The notes under the pieces are model-generated. The model was not told the origin of the DNA. It did no database searches and saw nothing but the letters and a program-made list of their open reading frames with translations. From assembly GCA_016195325.1 (NCBI GenBank), contig JACPZX010000046.1, forward strand, positions 1 to 64,000: 64,000 bases of DNA, read 5' to 3'. The position numbers were made by a program, and so were the translations under genes. The first letter of the stretch is position 1; each line of letters starts with the position of its first letter. This document shows, piece by piece, positions 40,901 through 48,901 of the stretch. The DNA comes from Acidobacteriota bacterium (GTDB taxonomy: Bacteria; Acidobacteriota; Polarisedimenticolia; JACPZX01).

Positions 40901-41416
40901 ATGAATTTCAGGCTCGATGGAGGAGGGAAGTCGCGCCCGGGAACCGATTTCCCGGTGTGCCGTAGAAGGCCCATGAACCGACGACTCCACCGATCCACCA
41001 CCGAGAAGAAGATCGCAGGCGTCTGCGGCGGCCTCGCTGAATACTTCGACGTCGACCCGGTCTTCGTGCGCCTCGCCGCGATCGTTCCGCTCTTCCTCGG
41101 AGTTCCCACCCCCCTCATCTACCTCGTGTGCTGGGTGGCCCTGCCGCAGGCCCCCGCGGGGGGCGCCACCCCTCCCGGCGTCCTCGACGTGACTCCGGAG
41201 CGGCAGCGGGTCGACGGAGCGGCGCTGGCCGGCGTCGCCATCCTCTGCACCGGGGTCGTCCTCCTCCTGCTCAATACCGGCGTCCTCGATTGGGCGCTCT
41301 TCAAGTGGTGGCGGTGGCGGTACCTGATGCCAGTGATGCTGATCCTGGTGGGACTTCTGATCCTGGCGCAGGCGGTGGCCACGCACCGGGGTCGTCACGG
41401 AAACGGAGGGGCGTGA
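40901..41416 (+). CDS. PspC-domain membrane protein
   Basis: The PspC domain is clear: RLHRSTTEKKIAGVCGGLAE, YFDVDPVFVRLAAIV and a first helix, followed by a linker and a second helix pair (VAILCTGVVLLLLNTGVL, LMPVMLILVGLLILAQA), like LiaI/PspC envelope-stress proteins. Two starts are possible: ATG 40901 with GGAGGTG close by (171 residues), or ATG 40973 just before the domain (147 residues). The stop is directly followed by the LiaF-like gene. The pair is likely an envelope-stress or membrane-integrity module (inference). Confidence 0.82.
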   Translation: MNFRLDGGGKSRPGTDFPVCRRRPMNRRLHRSTTEKKIAGVCGGLAEYFDVDPVFVRLAAIVPLFLGVPTPLIYLVCWVALPQAPAGGATPPGVLDVTPERQRVDGAALAGVAILCTGVVLLLLNTGVLDWALFKWWRWRYLMPVMLILVGLLILAQAVATHRGRHGNGGA

Positions 41417-41417
41417 C

Positions 41418-42446
41418 GTGGCCCAGAACCCGACGGCGCCCGCCCCGCCCGACCTGCTTCGTCAACGACGTCGCGTCTACAAGGGGATCTCCTGGGGCGT
41501 GTTCCTGGTCGTCACCGGCGCGATCCTGCTCATGAACACGACGGGAAGACTTTCCTGGGGAGTGTGGGCCGATCTGCTCAGGTTCTGGCCGGTGCTGCTG
41601 ATCTCGATGGGCGTGAGACTCACATTTTCGAGTACGCGCCTCCATCCGCTCGCGCTCCTCGGCCCCATCCTGGTCATCTCGACGGCGGCGTGGATCGTGG
41701 CGGGGTACGGCCCCGCGCATCGCGCACTGGACGACGACGGGACCGCCCGGACCGAGACGATCGTGTGCGACGGACCGCGGGCGGGCGGCCCCTCCATCCT
41801 CGATCTCGACTTCGCGGCGGGGAGGTTGCGCGTGAAGGGCGCCGAGTCGTCGACGGCGCCGGATCCGAACGCGGCGCCCTCGCCCGCCGTCTCCCGGCCG
41901 GCTGCGCTCACCGGCGAGCTGCGAACGTGGGGCGAGGCGGTCCGGTGGGACTGCTCGGATGGCGAGCTCACGGTGAGCCGTCGCGGAGATTTCGGCTCGT
42001 TCCACGTCTACGGTCCGTTCGCGTACGCCGACTCCCGGTGGGAGGCCAGGCTTCGCGCGGTCGGGCGCGTGCGCCTCAGGGCCAACCTGGCGGCGACGAA
42101 CGCCGATCTTGATCTGCGCGCGTTCGATCTCGAGCGCGCCGACATCCACCTGGCGGCTTCGGATCTCGCGCTGCGCCTCGCGGCGCCGAAGCAGTTGGTG
42201 ACGGTTCGCATCAACGGGGCCGTCAGTCACGTGACCGTGGACGTTCCGGCCGGCGTCTGCGTGAGCGTGTCGCGGGACTGGGCCCTCGATGTCCTCGACT
42301 TCGAGGGACGGCGATCCGGCCGCGGGCGGCACCGGTCGTCGGCATCCGAGGCGTGCGACGGCTTGGCGCCGGACGCGCCGCAGTATGAGCTCAGGTACAA
42401 CCTGCCCCTCTCGGCCGTGGCGGTGGAAGCCGCCGCCGGCGACTGA
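41418..42446 (+). CDS. LiaF-like membrane protein with adhesin-type C-terminal domain
   Basis: A 342-residue protein with two to four N-terminal helices (WGVFLVVTGAILLMNTTG, FWPVLLISMGVRL, the arrangement seen in LiaF/LiaI-like proteins). A soluble beta-rich domain follows (about 110-340) with repeated strand pairs such as LRANLAATNADLDLRAFDL. GTG start one base after the PspC stop. In Firmicutes LiaF inhibits the LiaRS system; no LiaRS homologue is here, so the role is open. It should sit in the inner membrane with the soluble domain outside. Confidence 0.7.
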   Translation: MAQNPTAPAPPDLLRQRRRVYKGISWGVFLVVTGAILLMNTTGRLSWGVWADLLRFWPVLLISMGVRLTFSSTRLHPLALLGPILVISTAAWIVAGYGPAHRALDDDGTARTETIVCDGPRAGGPSILDLDFAAGRLRVKGAESSTAPDPNAAPSPAVSRPAALTGELRTWGEAVRWDCSDGELTVSRRGDFGSFHVYGPFAYADSRWEARLRAVGRVRLRANLAATNADLDLRAFDLERADIHLAASDLALRLAAPKQLVTVRINGAVSHVTVDVPAGVCVSVSRDWALDVLDFEGRRSGRGRHRSSASEACDGLAPDAPQYELRYNLPLSAVAVEAAAGD

Positions 42447-42484
42447 CGCACCGCGCCGGCCCTGAAATTCCCAGCCGGGCCGGT

Positions 42485-42490
42485 TACGAT
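42485..42490 (+). promoter_or_regulatory. -10 element directly before the SGNH hydrolase start
   Basis: TACGAT ends 6 bases before the ATG at 42497, the same geometry as at the FHA kinase gene. This suggests a leaderless mRNA. Confidence 0.4.
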
Positions 42491-42496
42491 AGGCGG

Positions 42497-43564
42497 ATGT
42501 CCACGCGCCGCAGGGCTCTCGCTCTCAATCTGATCCTCGCGCTCGGCTCCCTCCTCTTCACCGCCGTCGTCGCCGAAATCGCACTGAGGGTGTTCCCGCC
42601 TCCGTCCCTCGACAAGCGTGCCATCCTGAGCGAGGTAGGACGCATGGTCCCGCCCTACCTGATGCTTCCCGATCCGGAGATCGGCTGGGTGCTCGCGCCG
42701 AATTTCCGGGGCGAAGGCCACGGGCCGGGCTGGAAGGTCACGCTCGCCACGAATTCTCTCGGCCTGCGGGACCGCGAGTACGCCGCCGAGGACACGGCGG
42801 ATCACGTCGTGGTGGTCGGCGACTCCTACACCTTCGGCTTCGGCGTCGAGGCCGAGGAGACGTTTCCGAAAGTCGCGGAGGAGGAGCTGAGGGCGACCCC
42901 GCTCGCCGGAATGGAAGTCGTCAACGCGGGCGTCAGCGGCTATGGCCCGTTCGAAGAGGCCGCGTTCCTCCGCCGCGTGGTTCCGAAGTTTCGCCCGCGC
43001 GCCGTCGTGCAGGCTTTCTTCGAAGGAAACGACGTGAGGAACGCCATCGAGTACCCGCTGAGGTTCAAGATGGGCCCCGAGGGGTACCTGCACCGCGAGG
43101 GGTGGGATCCCTTCGCCACGCCTCTGTCGTACCTCGCGACGTACGCCGCGATGAAGGGACGCAACGTCGGTGAGAAGCTCGCGACGCGGCGAGGCATCGA
43201 GCTGTCGCACCAGGCGATTCTCGACGCGAGACGGTACGCGGAGCAGTCCGGGGCCCGCTACCTCCTGCTTCTCCTCCCCGACGTCCGCTCGGAGCGGGCG
43301 GGTCGCTCCTGGGCGCTGCGCGCCTACGACGCGGCGCTCGGGAGCGGCGGCGACATCAACGCCGGCATGGAGTCGTTCGCGCGGGACCACGGCGTCGACG
43401 TCCTGAACCTCTCCGCTCTCTTCGACTCAGCTCCGGACGCACCGCCGCTCCGGTTCAGCTGGGACGGGCACTTCACGCGGGACGGCCACCGGCTCGCCGG
43501 CAGGGAGCTCGCCAGGCGGCTGCAATCCCTTCTCGCCGCGTCCGCAGCCGGAGCTCCAGGGTGA
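42497..43564 (+). CDS. SGNH/GDSL-like hydrolase, membrane-anchored
   Basis: A 355-residue protein: one N-terminal hydrophobic segment (residues 8-28), then an SGNH fold with block I VVVGDSYTFGFGV (nucleophile Ser), the Gly of block II in VNAGVSGYGPFEEA, the Asn of block III in FFEGNDVRN, and a C-terminal DGHFTRDGHRL with the Asp and His of block V. It may act as a lipid or sugar O-acyl esterase in the periplasm, as in O-antigen or polysaccharide modification; this is inference. Its stop overlaps the next gene. Confidence 0.8.
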   Translation: MSTRRRALALNLILALGSLLFTAVVAEIALRVFPPPSLDKRAILSEVGRMVPPYLMLPDPEIGWVLAPNFRGEGHGPGWKVTLATNSLGLRDREYAAEDTADHVVVVGDSYTFGFGVEAEETFPKVAEEELRATPLAGMEVVNAGVSGYGPFEEAAFLRRVVPKFRPRAVVQAFFEGNDVRNAIEYPLRFKMGPEGYLHREGWDPFATPLSYLATYAAMKGRNVGEKLATRRGIELSHQAILDARRYAEQSGARYLLLLLPDVRSERAGRSWALRAYDAALGSGGDINAGMESFARDHGVDVLNLSALFDSAPDAPPLRFSWDGHFTRDGHRLAGRELARRLQSLLAASAAGAPG

Positions 43565-44172
43565 GCCGGGACGATCTCCTCGCCGCGCTCGGCCGCCTCG
43601 TCGTCAAGTACCGGACGCTGGCCGAGCTTCGCGAGGCGCGCGAGCGGGCGGAGGCGGACGGGCACAGGGAGTTCGGCGGCCCGGAGATCGACCGCCGGAC
43701 GCTCGAGTTCCGCCGCATCGCGAAGGAGTTTCCCGGCTCGCTGCGCGAGCTCGACGGAAGCGGCGCCCGGCGACTGCGAGCGAAGGAGTCGGCGGTTCGG
43801 GAGGTCGTCGAACGGTCGCGTTCCACGTCGGGGTCGCCAGCTCCTGCCGCGTGGATGTCGGTCGTGCTCGACTACCACCGGCTCCTGCGGGAGTCGCTCG
43901 CGATCAAGGCATGGCTCGCCTCCCGCGTTCCGCGGGGCGAGAGCGTCGGAGCGGCCACGGTCGAGGAGTACCTGGAGGATCGGCGCGCGCGCCGGCTCGA
44001 GCCCATGTCGCTCCTGGACGCCGCGGCGTGGCTCGAGAGTCACCGGCGCCCGCCCGGCGGACGTCTGCACAACCTCGTGTTCCGCGCTCTCGAGGAGGCG
44101 CACGGGCTCACGCGCCATGCCATCGAGCGCGCGATCTTCGGGCCGATCGCCGGCAACGCGGAGGAACGCTAG
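43561..44172 (+). CDS. Hypothetical helical protein
   Basis: A 203-residue protein beginning at GTG 43561, overlapping the SGNH hydrolase stop. It is charged and helical, without signal or membrane segments (EYLEDRRARRLEPMSLLDAA, HNLVFRALEEAHGLTRHA). No family recognised. Because it overlaps the hydrolase gene they are probably expressed together. Its stop overlaps the convergent rhodanese stop by 4 bases. Confidence 0.65.
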   Translation: MSRDDLLAALGRLVVKYRTLAELREARERAEADGHREFGGPEIDRRTLEFRRIAKEFPGSLRELDGSGARRLRAKESAVREVVERSRSTSGSPAPAAWMSVVLDYHRLLRESLAIKAWLASRVPRGESVGAATVEEYLEDRRARRLEPMSLLDAAAWLESHRRPPGGRLHNLVFRALEEAHGLTRHAIERAIFGPIAGNAEER

Positions 44173-45152
44173 GGTTTCTTGGGGTGAGCCGGCGGCGGTT
44201 CCTGCGGGGCCGTCGGACCGGGAACGGGCCTCACGGGGGCGACGCTCTGAGACTTCGCCGCTTCGACGGGCAGATCGGATCGCCCGCTCCATTCGAGCCA
44301 CGATCCGAGGTAGACCGCTCCCGTCCCGAGGCCCGCCACCTCCATCGAGAAGAGCAGATGCGTGGCACGACGCCCGTCGAGACAATAGACGACCGCCTGA
44401 GAGTCCTTCGTGATCCCGGACTTCGTCAGCCACGATTGCAGCGCCGGCGCGCTCCTGAACACGCGGAAGTCATCCTTCACGTCGAAAGCGCCGTCCCAGT
44501 TCACGTTGATCGCGCCGGGAACGTGCCCGCCGCGCCGGAATTTCAGGACCGTGCCGTCGTACTCGCCGGCCGATCGTGCGTCGACTACGAGTCCCGCCGG
44601 GTGAGTCTTCTTCCAATCCCGCACGGCTTCGGCGGTCGCCACGCGCTCGGGACGGGGTTTGGGAGTGAAGACGGCGTCCCGGTGGAATGGATAGTCGGAT
44701 GTCATGGCCCGCCCCTCCGTCCGCCACTTGTCGTATCCGCCGTCCAGCAGGCTGACATCGTCGAATCCGTAGTAGCCGAGCGCCCACCACAGGCGGGTCG
44801 CCAACTTCCCCCCGATGTCGTCGACGGCAATGACGTGCACTCCGGCGCCGATCCCGACGGACTCCATGAGCGTCTTGAACTCGGCGGCCGGGAGAGGGGC
44901 CGCCGCCGCGCCGTCCCTCCGAACCATCTGACCCTCGTCGAGCCAGTAGGCGCCCGGGATATGGCCCTGGTCGAAGATCTCGCGCGGCCGGACATCGACG
45001 ATGAGGATCTCGGGCCGGATGATGTTGTCGTCGAGCCACTTCGTCGAGACGATCCGATCCCCGGTGGAGCCGGGCGCCGGGGGCGCCTCCGCGGCGCCGG
45101 GCGAGGAGGCCCCCAGCACCGCCAGCAAGGCCGCGATCACCGTGTATCTCAT
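44169..45152 (-). CDS. Exported tandem-rhodanese sulfurtransferase
   Basis: A 327-residue periplasmic enzyme of the thiosulfate/3-mercaptopyruvate sulfurtransferase type. A signal peptide (1-21) is followed by an inactive first rhodanese domain (IDDIGG replaces the Cys loop) and an active second one with the catalytic loop YCLDGRRATH near residue 258. It ends in a Pro-rich tail. It transfers sulfane sulfur from thiosulfate or mercaptopyruvate to an acceptor such as cyanide or a thiol (family knowledge). GGGAGAG precedes the ATG. It is in the same direction as the subtilisin 18 bases upstream. Confidence 0.85.
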   Translation of the reverse strand: MRYTVIAALLAVLGASSPGAAEAPPAPGSTGDRIVSTKWLDDNIIRPEILIVDVRPREIFDQGHIPGAYWLDEGQMVRRDGAAAAPLPAAEFKTLMESVGIGAGVHVIAVDDIGGKLATRLWWALGYYGFDDVSLLDGGYDKWRTEGRAMTSDYPFHRDAVFTPKPRPERVATAEAVRDWKKTHPAGLVVDARSAGEYDGTVLKFRRGGHVPGAINVNWDGAFDVKDDFRVFRSAPALQSWLTKSGITKDSQAVVYCLDGRRATHLLFSMEVAGLGTGAVYLGSWLEWSGRSDLPVEAAKSQSVAPVRPVPGPTAPQEPPPAHPKKP

Positions 45153-45170
45153 CGAACTCTCCCTGTCGCG

Positions 45171-47324
45171 CTACGGGCGGCGCGGCGAAGCTGCCGCCGC
45201 CGTCCGGCGCGCCGTCGATGGTCCGCTGACACGGACGTCCCCTGCCGCGGCGGCAACGTTCAGCTTGCCGAATCCCCAAGCGCCGTTCGGGGTGGCCCCC
45301 GTGAATGTGTCGACCGAGGCGTTGTCCGTCAGCACATCGTGAATCGTCGCGTTGTCCATGGCGGGATTGATCCCGAGCAGCAGCGCGACGGCCCCCGCGA
45401 CGTGCGGGGCCGACATGCTCGTCCCCTCGAGAATCATGTGCTTGCCGTCCTCGACGGTGCGAAGGCGTCCTTCGGATCCGGCCCCCGTCGTGATGGTCCG
45501 TGACTTGGTGGACGCGATTCCCATTCCCGGGGCCGCGATGTCGGGCTTGAAGCGCCCGTCACGGGTCGGGCCCGTGCTGCTGAACGGCGCGATGTCGAAC
45601 TGCACGAAACTCGGGTCCTGGTAGCCGATCGGTTTCCCGACGATGTTGGTCCACGAGAGCTTCGTGAGGTAGGCGCCGACGGTGATCCCGCGCTTCGACG
45701 TGCCGGGGATGGAGACGGTGCTGCCCGGGGAAGGGGAGTCCCAGCCCCAGGTGCAGATTCCCTTCGTCGCGTCGGCGATCCATGAGTCGTAGCGCCCGCC
45801 GCCCGGGATGCTCGTTCCCGTGATCGAGACGGTCCACTTGCCGCCCGCCGGCAGGACGCCCCCTGAATCGTCGACCCCGAAGATGCATTCGTGGTCCCCG
45901 TTGACCGAGTAGGGCGTCCCCGGGCAGTCGACGAATATCGTGCCGAACGGCGTGTCGGTCTCGGCGCTGTTCGGGTCGTTGCCGGTGCTGTTCTGGAAAA
46001 AGGTCTGGCCGTTCGGGGCGGCGACTCTCACCGTGACGGAGTCCGATCCCTTGTACCAGAAATCGGCGAAGAACTCGTCATTCCCCCGGCCCGACAGCGC
46101 GCCGCACTGGCGTCCGCCGCTGACGACCGGAATCGTGAAGCTGTGCTGCGTGGGAGTGTTCAGCATCGCGTTGCCGGTGACGTAGATGCCGTCCTGCTCC
46201 GAGTTCCCGGCGGACTTCACGAAGACGCGGACGATTCCGTTGGCGTCGCCGTCGTCGGTCAGCGTGTCCATCGCGATCTCGTCGGGGTCGGACCCGTCGT
46301 GCGCCCCGAACTGATGCCCGAAGCTCATGTTGACGACCAGCGGGGGATTCCCGAGCCGCTGCTGCTCCTCGATGAGGAACTGGAGCGCCTCGGTCACGTC
46401 GCCAACCTGGCTTCCGGATCGGTCGAAGAGCTTGACGCCGATCAGATCGGCCCCGGGAGCCATCCCGACATAGCGCCCTCCCGGAAACCCCTTGCCCGTT
46501 CCCAGCCCGTTCCCCGCGGCGGTCCCGAGCGTGTGCGTCCCGTGTCCCGAGGTGCCGGGTGGATCGACGTAGCTGAGCGGCGCCTGGCCCCGCAGGAATC
46601 TGTCGATCTGTGTGTCCGGGAAGTAGCAGCCATTCGTGTGACCCGGCGGCGGGGTACCGCGGCAGGTCGAATCGAGATTGAAGAGCGACTTGAACCTCGT
46701 GGCGCCGGTGACGCTCCGGAAGTCCGCGTGCTTCACGTCGTGACCGGTGTCGATGCTGGCGACGAGCACCCCGGCTCCGGTGGATCCGAACGGACCGTTC
46801 GGATCCCTGACCATCACGGCCCCCGTCTCTGGGACGCTGACGTCGAGCTCGAGCTTCATGCGCCGCGCGACATCGAGCGAGACGACACCCGGGAGGGCGG
46901 CGAGCGACGCGGCGGAAGCCAGGGGCGCCGTGAACGACACGACGCGGCCGACGTGCCCGCGAACCTCCGCACCCGCGGCCACGAGAGCCGCGACCTCGTC
47001 GGCGCCGCCCGTCCGCAGAATCGCCTTGAGAGTGGCGACCGGGCCGTCGGCGGTCGGGGAGACCATCAACCTCGGGGACGCCGCAACCGACTCGCCCGCG
47101 CCACCGGACGTCGCCGAGGCACGGGCTCTCTCTCTCGATGCGCGCGCCATCGCGAGCCTCAGGGCCCCCGCGATCCTCGGATGAGCCGCGTCGCCCGCGG
47201 CGAGAGCCTCCGGAGACGGCGCTGCCGTCACCCGCGCGAGCGCTACGCCGAAAATGAGGGGCGCTGCGATGAGGGAGAGCGCGATCGAGGCTTGCGCGCC
47301 GCGACCGCCTCGTTCATGCGTCAT
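45171..47324 (-). CDS. Secreted subtilisin-like serine protease (S8)
   Basis: A 717-residue secreted protease: signal peptide (about 1-34), a prodomain-like stretch, then the S8 domain with Asp in VASIDTGHDVKH, His in GHGTHTLGTAAG and Ser in EGTSMSAPHVAGAVALL. An insert of about 200 residues between His and Ser looks like a beta-rich domain (ADFWYKGSDSVTVRV). All three catalytic residues are present. A GGAGG ribosome binding site precedes the ATG at 47324. It may degrade extracellular protein, with the permease and peptide-binding genes nearby as possible partners, though they are not in the same operon. Confidence 0.88.
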   Translation of the reverse strand: MTHERGGRGAQASIALSLIAAPLIFGVALARVTAAPSPEALAAGDAAHPRIAGALRLAMARASRERARASATSGGAGESVAASPRLMVSPTADGPVATLKAILRTGGADEVAALVAAGAEVRGHVGRVVSFTAPLASAASLAALPGVVSLDVARRMKLELDVSVPETGAVMVRDPNGPFGSTGAGVLVASIDTGHDVKHADFRSVTGATRFKSLFNLDSTCRGTPPPGHTNGCYFPDTQIDRFLRGQAPLSYVDPPGTSGHGTHTLGTAAGNGLGTGKGFPGGRYVGMAPGADLIGVKLFDRSGSQVGDVTEALQFLIEEQQRLGNPPLVVNMSFGHQFGAHDGSDPDEIAMDTLTDDGDANGIVRVFVKSAGNSEQDGIYVTGNAMLNTPTQHSFTIPVVSGGRQCGALSGRGNDEFFADFWYKGSDSVTVRVAAPNGQTFFQNSTGNDPNSAETDTPFGTIFVDCPGTPYSVNGDHECIFGVDDSGGVLPAGGKWTVSITGTSIPGGGRYDSWIADATKGICTWGWDSPSPGSTVSIPGTSKRGITVGAYLTKLSWTNIVGKPIGYQDPSFVQFDIAPFSSTGPTRDGRFKPDIAAPGMGIASTKSRTITTGAGSEGRLRTVEDGKHMILEGTSMSAPHVAGAVALLLGINPAMDNATIHDVLTDNASVDTFTGATPNGAWGFGKLNVAAAAGDVRVSGPSTARRTAAAASPRRP

Positions 47325-47396
47325 GAAAACCTCCAGATCGTGTCGCCGGCGGGCGCCTCCCCCGTCGACGCGGGAACTCTCAAGGATGGGATCAGA

Positions 47397-48122
47397 CTAC
47401 CTGCGCGTGCCTCCGGGCACAAGGCCGGCGGCGCGCGCGACTCCGTCGCGGTAGGCGAGCCACAGATCGAGGGAGCGGTCCATCGCGCCGATCACCTCCG
47501 CGCGGGCCTCCTTTCCCCGAGCCTGGCTTTCGACGATGCGCCAGGCGGCCTCCCGATGGCCGTTCTCGACGCGGGCGTGGGCTCGCTTGAGGGTGAGAGC
47601 CCGCGCCGAGAGTCCATGGTGCCTTGCGAGAGGATCGTGGCGGGCGTCGAACCGTTCTGCGGCGCGGCGTCCCGACAGGGCCTCGCGATCCTTGACGCTT
47701 CCCTCCACGAAAATCGTGATGACCGCCGCGGCGACGACCCAGTTTCCTCGCGTCGTCACCCGATCGAGCATGCGGCGATAGCGTGCGGCGGCCGGGAGCA
47801 GCGTGGCGGTCCGGAATCGAGCGGCCCGGAACCCCAAACCCTGCATCATCTGGATGAAGAGCTCGGGATGTGGCGCTGTTCCGCTCAACCTCCCGGTCTC
47901 CTCCTCGAAGAGGTTTTCGGCGAGGAGCCGTCGTGCGATCGCGTCGGGGCAGGCACCGTGCACGCGACCGAGGAAACGTGGGAAATCCCGGACATAGGTC
48001 AGGAATTCCTGCTGGTAGTGCACGAAAAGTTGGGGTCGAGTGGCATCGGGTCCGGAGAAGTGCGGCCACGCCCAATGGTTCTTCCGGTCCATGATGCTGA
48101 GGAGAATCTCACGGAAACTCAT
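47397..48122 (-). CDS. PqqC/TENA-like heme-oxygenase-fold (possible diiron) protein
   Basis: A 241-residue helical protein related to the iron-containing-redox-enzyme/PqqC family. It has WAWPHFSGPDATRPQLFVHY, LLAENLFEEETG (Glu ligands) and HPELFIQMMQGLG, the order seen in heme-oxygenase-like diiron oxidases. Metal ligands look mostly present, so an oxidative modification of a small molecule or peptide is possible. The substrate is unknown and no PQQ genes are adjacent. I use the ATG at 48122, which starts the conserved MSFREILLSIMDRKNHWAW; a longer frame exists to 48227. Divergent from carD. Confidence 0.72.
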   Translation of the reverse strand: MSFREILLSIMDRKNHWAWPHFSGPDATRPQLFVHYQQEFLTYVRDFPRFLGRVHGACPDAIARRLLAENLFEEETGRLSGTAPHPELFIQMMQGLGFRAARFRTATLLPAAARYRRMLDRVTTRGNWVVAAAVITIFVEGSVKDREALSGRRAAERFDARHDPLARHHGLSARALTLKRAHARVENGHREAAWRIVESQARGKEARAEVIGAMDRSLDLWLAYRDGVARAAGLVPGGTRR

Positions 48123-48132
48123 AGGACAGAGT

Positions 48133-48161
48133 AAGTTACCTCTCGAGCCGCGCGTCTGCAA
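48133..48161 (-). promoter_or_regulatory. Predicted promoter of the PqqC-like gene
   Basis: On the minus strand TTGCAG (48161-48156), 17 bases, then TAACTT (48138-48133), 10 bases before the ATG at 48122. A repeat, AGAGTAAGT, is shared by this box region (48128-48136) and the carD -10 region (48234-48242). Confidence 0.5.
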
Positions 48162-48208
48162 GTTGGTTCGGAAAGATCGCTTTACGCTTTTCCCGCGGCG
48201 ACGAATCG

Positions 48209-48237
48209 TTGACATAGAGGTCGCCATGGGATAGAGT
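48209..48237 (+). promoter_or_regulatory. Strong sigma-70 promoter of carD
   Basis: A consensus TTGACA (48209-48214), the ideal 17-base spacer and TAGAGT (48232-48237). Start of transcription near 48244, leader about 56 bases ending with the ribosome binding site AGGAGG before GTG 48300. The best promoter in the window by eye. Confidence 0.75.
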
Positions 48238-48299
48238 AAGTCCTTAGTTTTGAAGCCTATCGGATTCGGGTCGCTGACTCATCCGCCGTAGGAGGTTGC

Positions 48300-48806
48300 G
48301 TGGATTTCAAAGTTGGTGACAAGGTCGTCTACCCGAACCACGGGGTAGGGGTCATCGAGGAAGTTCTCAGGACCCAGGCCGGTGGGATCGACCAGGCGTT
48401 TTTCAGGCTCAAGATCGTGGCCAACGGGAGCACGGTGCTGATCCCGACGGCCAACACGAGTCAGGTCGGTCTTCGGAAGGTGCTGACGCGCAAGGACGTC
48501 GACAAGGTTTTCAAGGTCTTGCGCAACGGCAACATCGACATCACGTCCGACTGGAAGGGCCGTTTCCAGGAACACTCCGACAAGATGCGATCGGGGGATA
48601 TCTACGAGGTCGCAGCGGTCCTCAAGAGCCTGACCCTCCTCAGCAAGAGCAAGAACCTCTCGTACCGCGAGCGGAAGATGCTCGACAAGTCGAAGTATCT
48701 TGTCGTGAGCGAGATCGCCTCGGTATCGAACATGCAGGAGAACGAGGTCGAGCAGCGCGTCGACCGCGCCGTCGCCGTCTCGATCAAGAAGCCACGGGAT
48801 CACTGA
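48300..48806 (+). CDS. carD: CarD-family transcriptional regulator
   Basis: A 168-residue protein that binds the RNA polymerase beta subunit and stabilises open promoter complexes (family knowledge). The N-terminal CarD/TRCF Tudor-like domain is FKVGDKVVYPNHGVGVIEEV. The C-terminal helical DNA-binding part includes VLRNGNIDITSDWKGRF and RERKMLDKSKYLVVSEIA. GTG start with AGGAGG 4 bases upstream. It is transcribed from a strong promoter and ended by a hairpin at 48865, so it is a single-gene unit. Confidence 0.92.
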   Translation: MDFKVGDKVVYPNHGVGVIEEVLRTQAGGIDQAFFRLKIVANGSTVLIPTANTSQVGLRKVLTRKDVDKVFKVLRNGNIDITSDWKGRFQEHSDKMRSGDIYEVAAVLKSLTLLSKSKNLSYRERKMLDKSKYLVVSEIASVSNMQENEVEQRVDRAVAVSIKKPRDH

Positions 48807-48864
48807 CTCCCGGGAGTCTCTCCGGCAGGCCCAGCCGGGCCCGCAGGACCAGCAGGCATTGAAG

Positions 48865-48894
48865 AGCCGGGGATCGCCCCGGCTTCTTCGTTTC
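48865..48894 (+). terminator. Intrinsic terminator of carD
   Basis: Eight-bp stem (AGCCGGGG at 48865-48872 with CCCCGGCT at 48877-48884), loop ATCG, then the T-rich TCTTCGTTTC. It lies 58 bases after the carD stop. Confidence 0.75.
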
Positions 48895-48901
48895 AGGCGC
48901 C

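Noticed and set aside
47397-48227. A longer N-terminus for the PqqC-like protein starting at 48227
   Set aside because: The added residues are basic and unconserved in style, and they run through the predicted promoter; the ATG at 48122 fits the family start.
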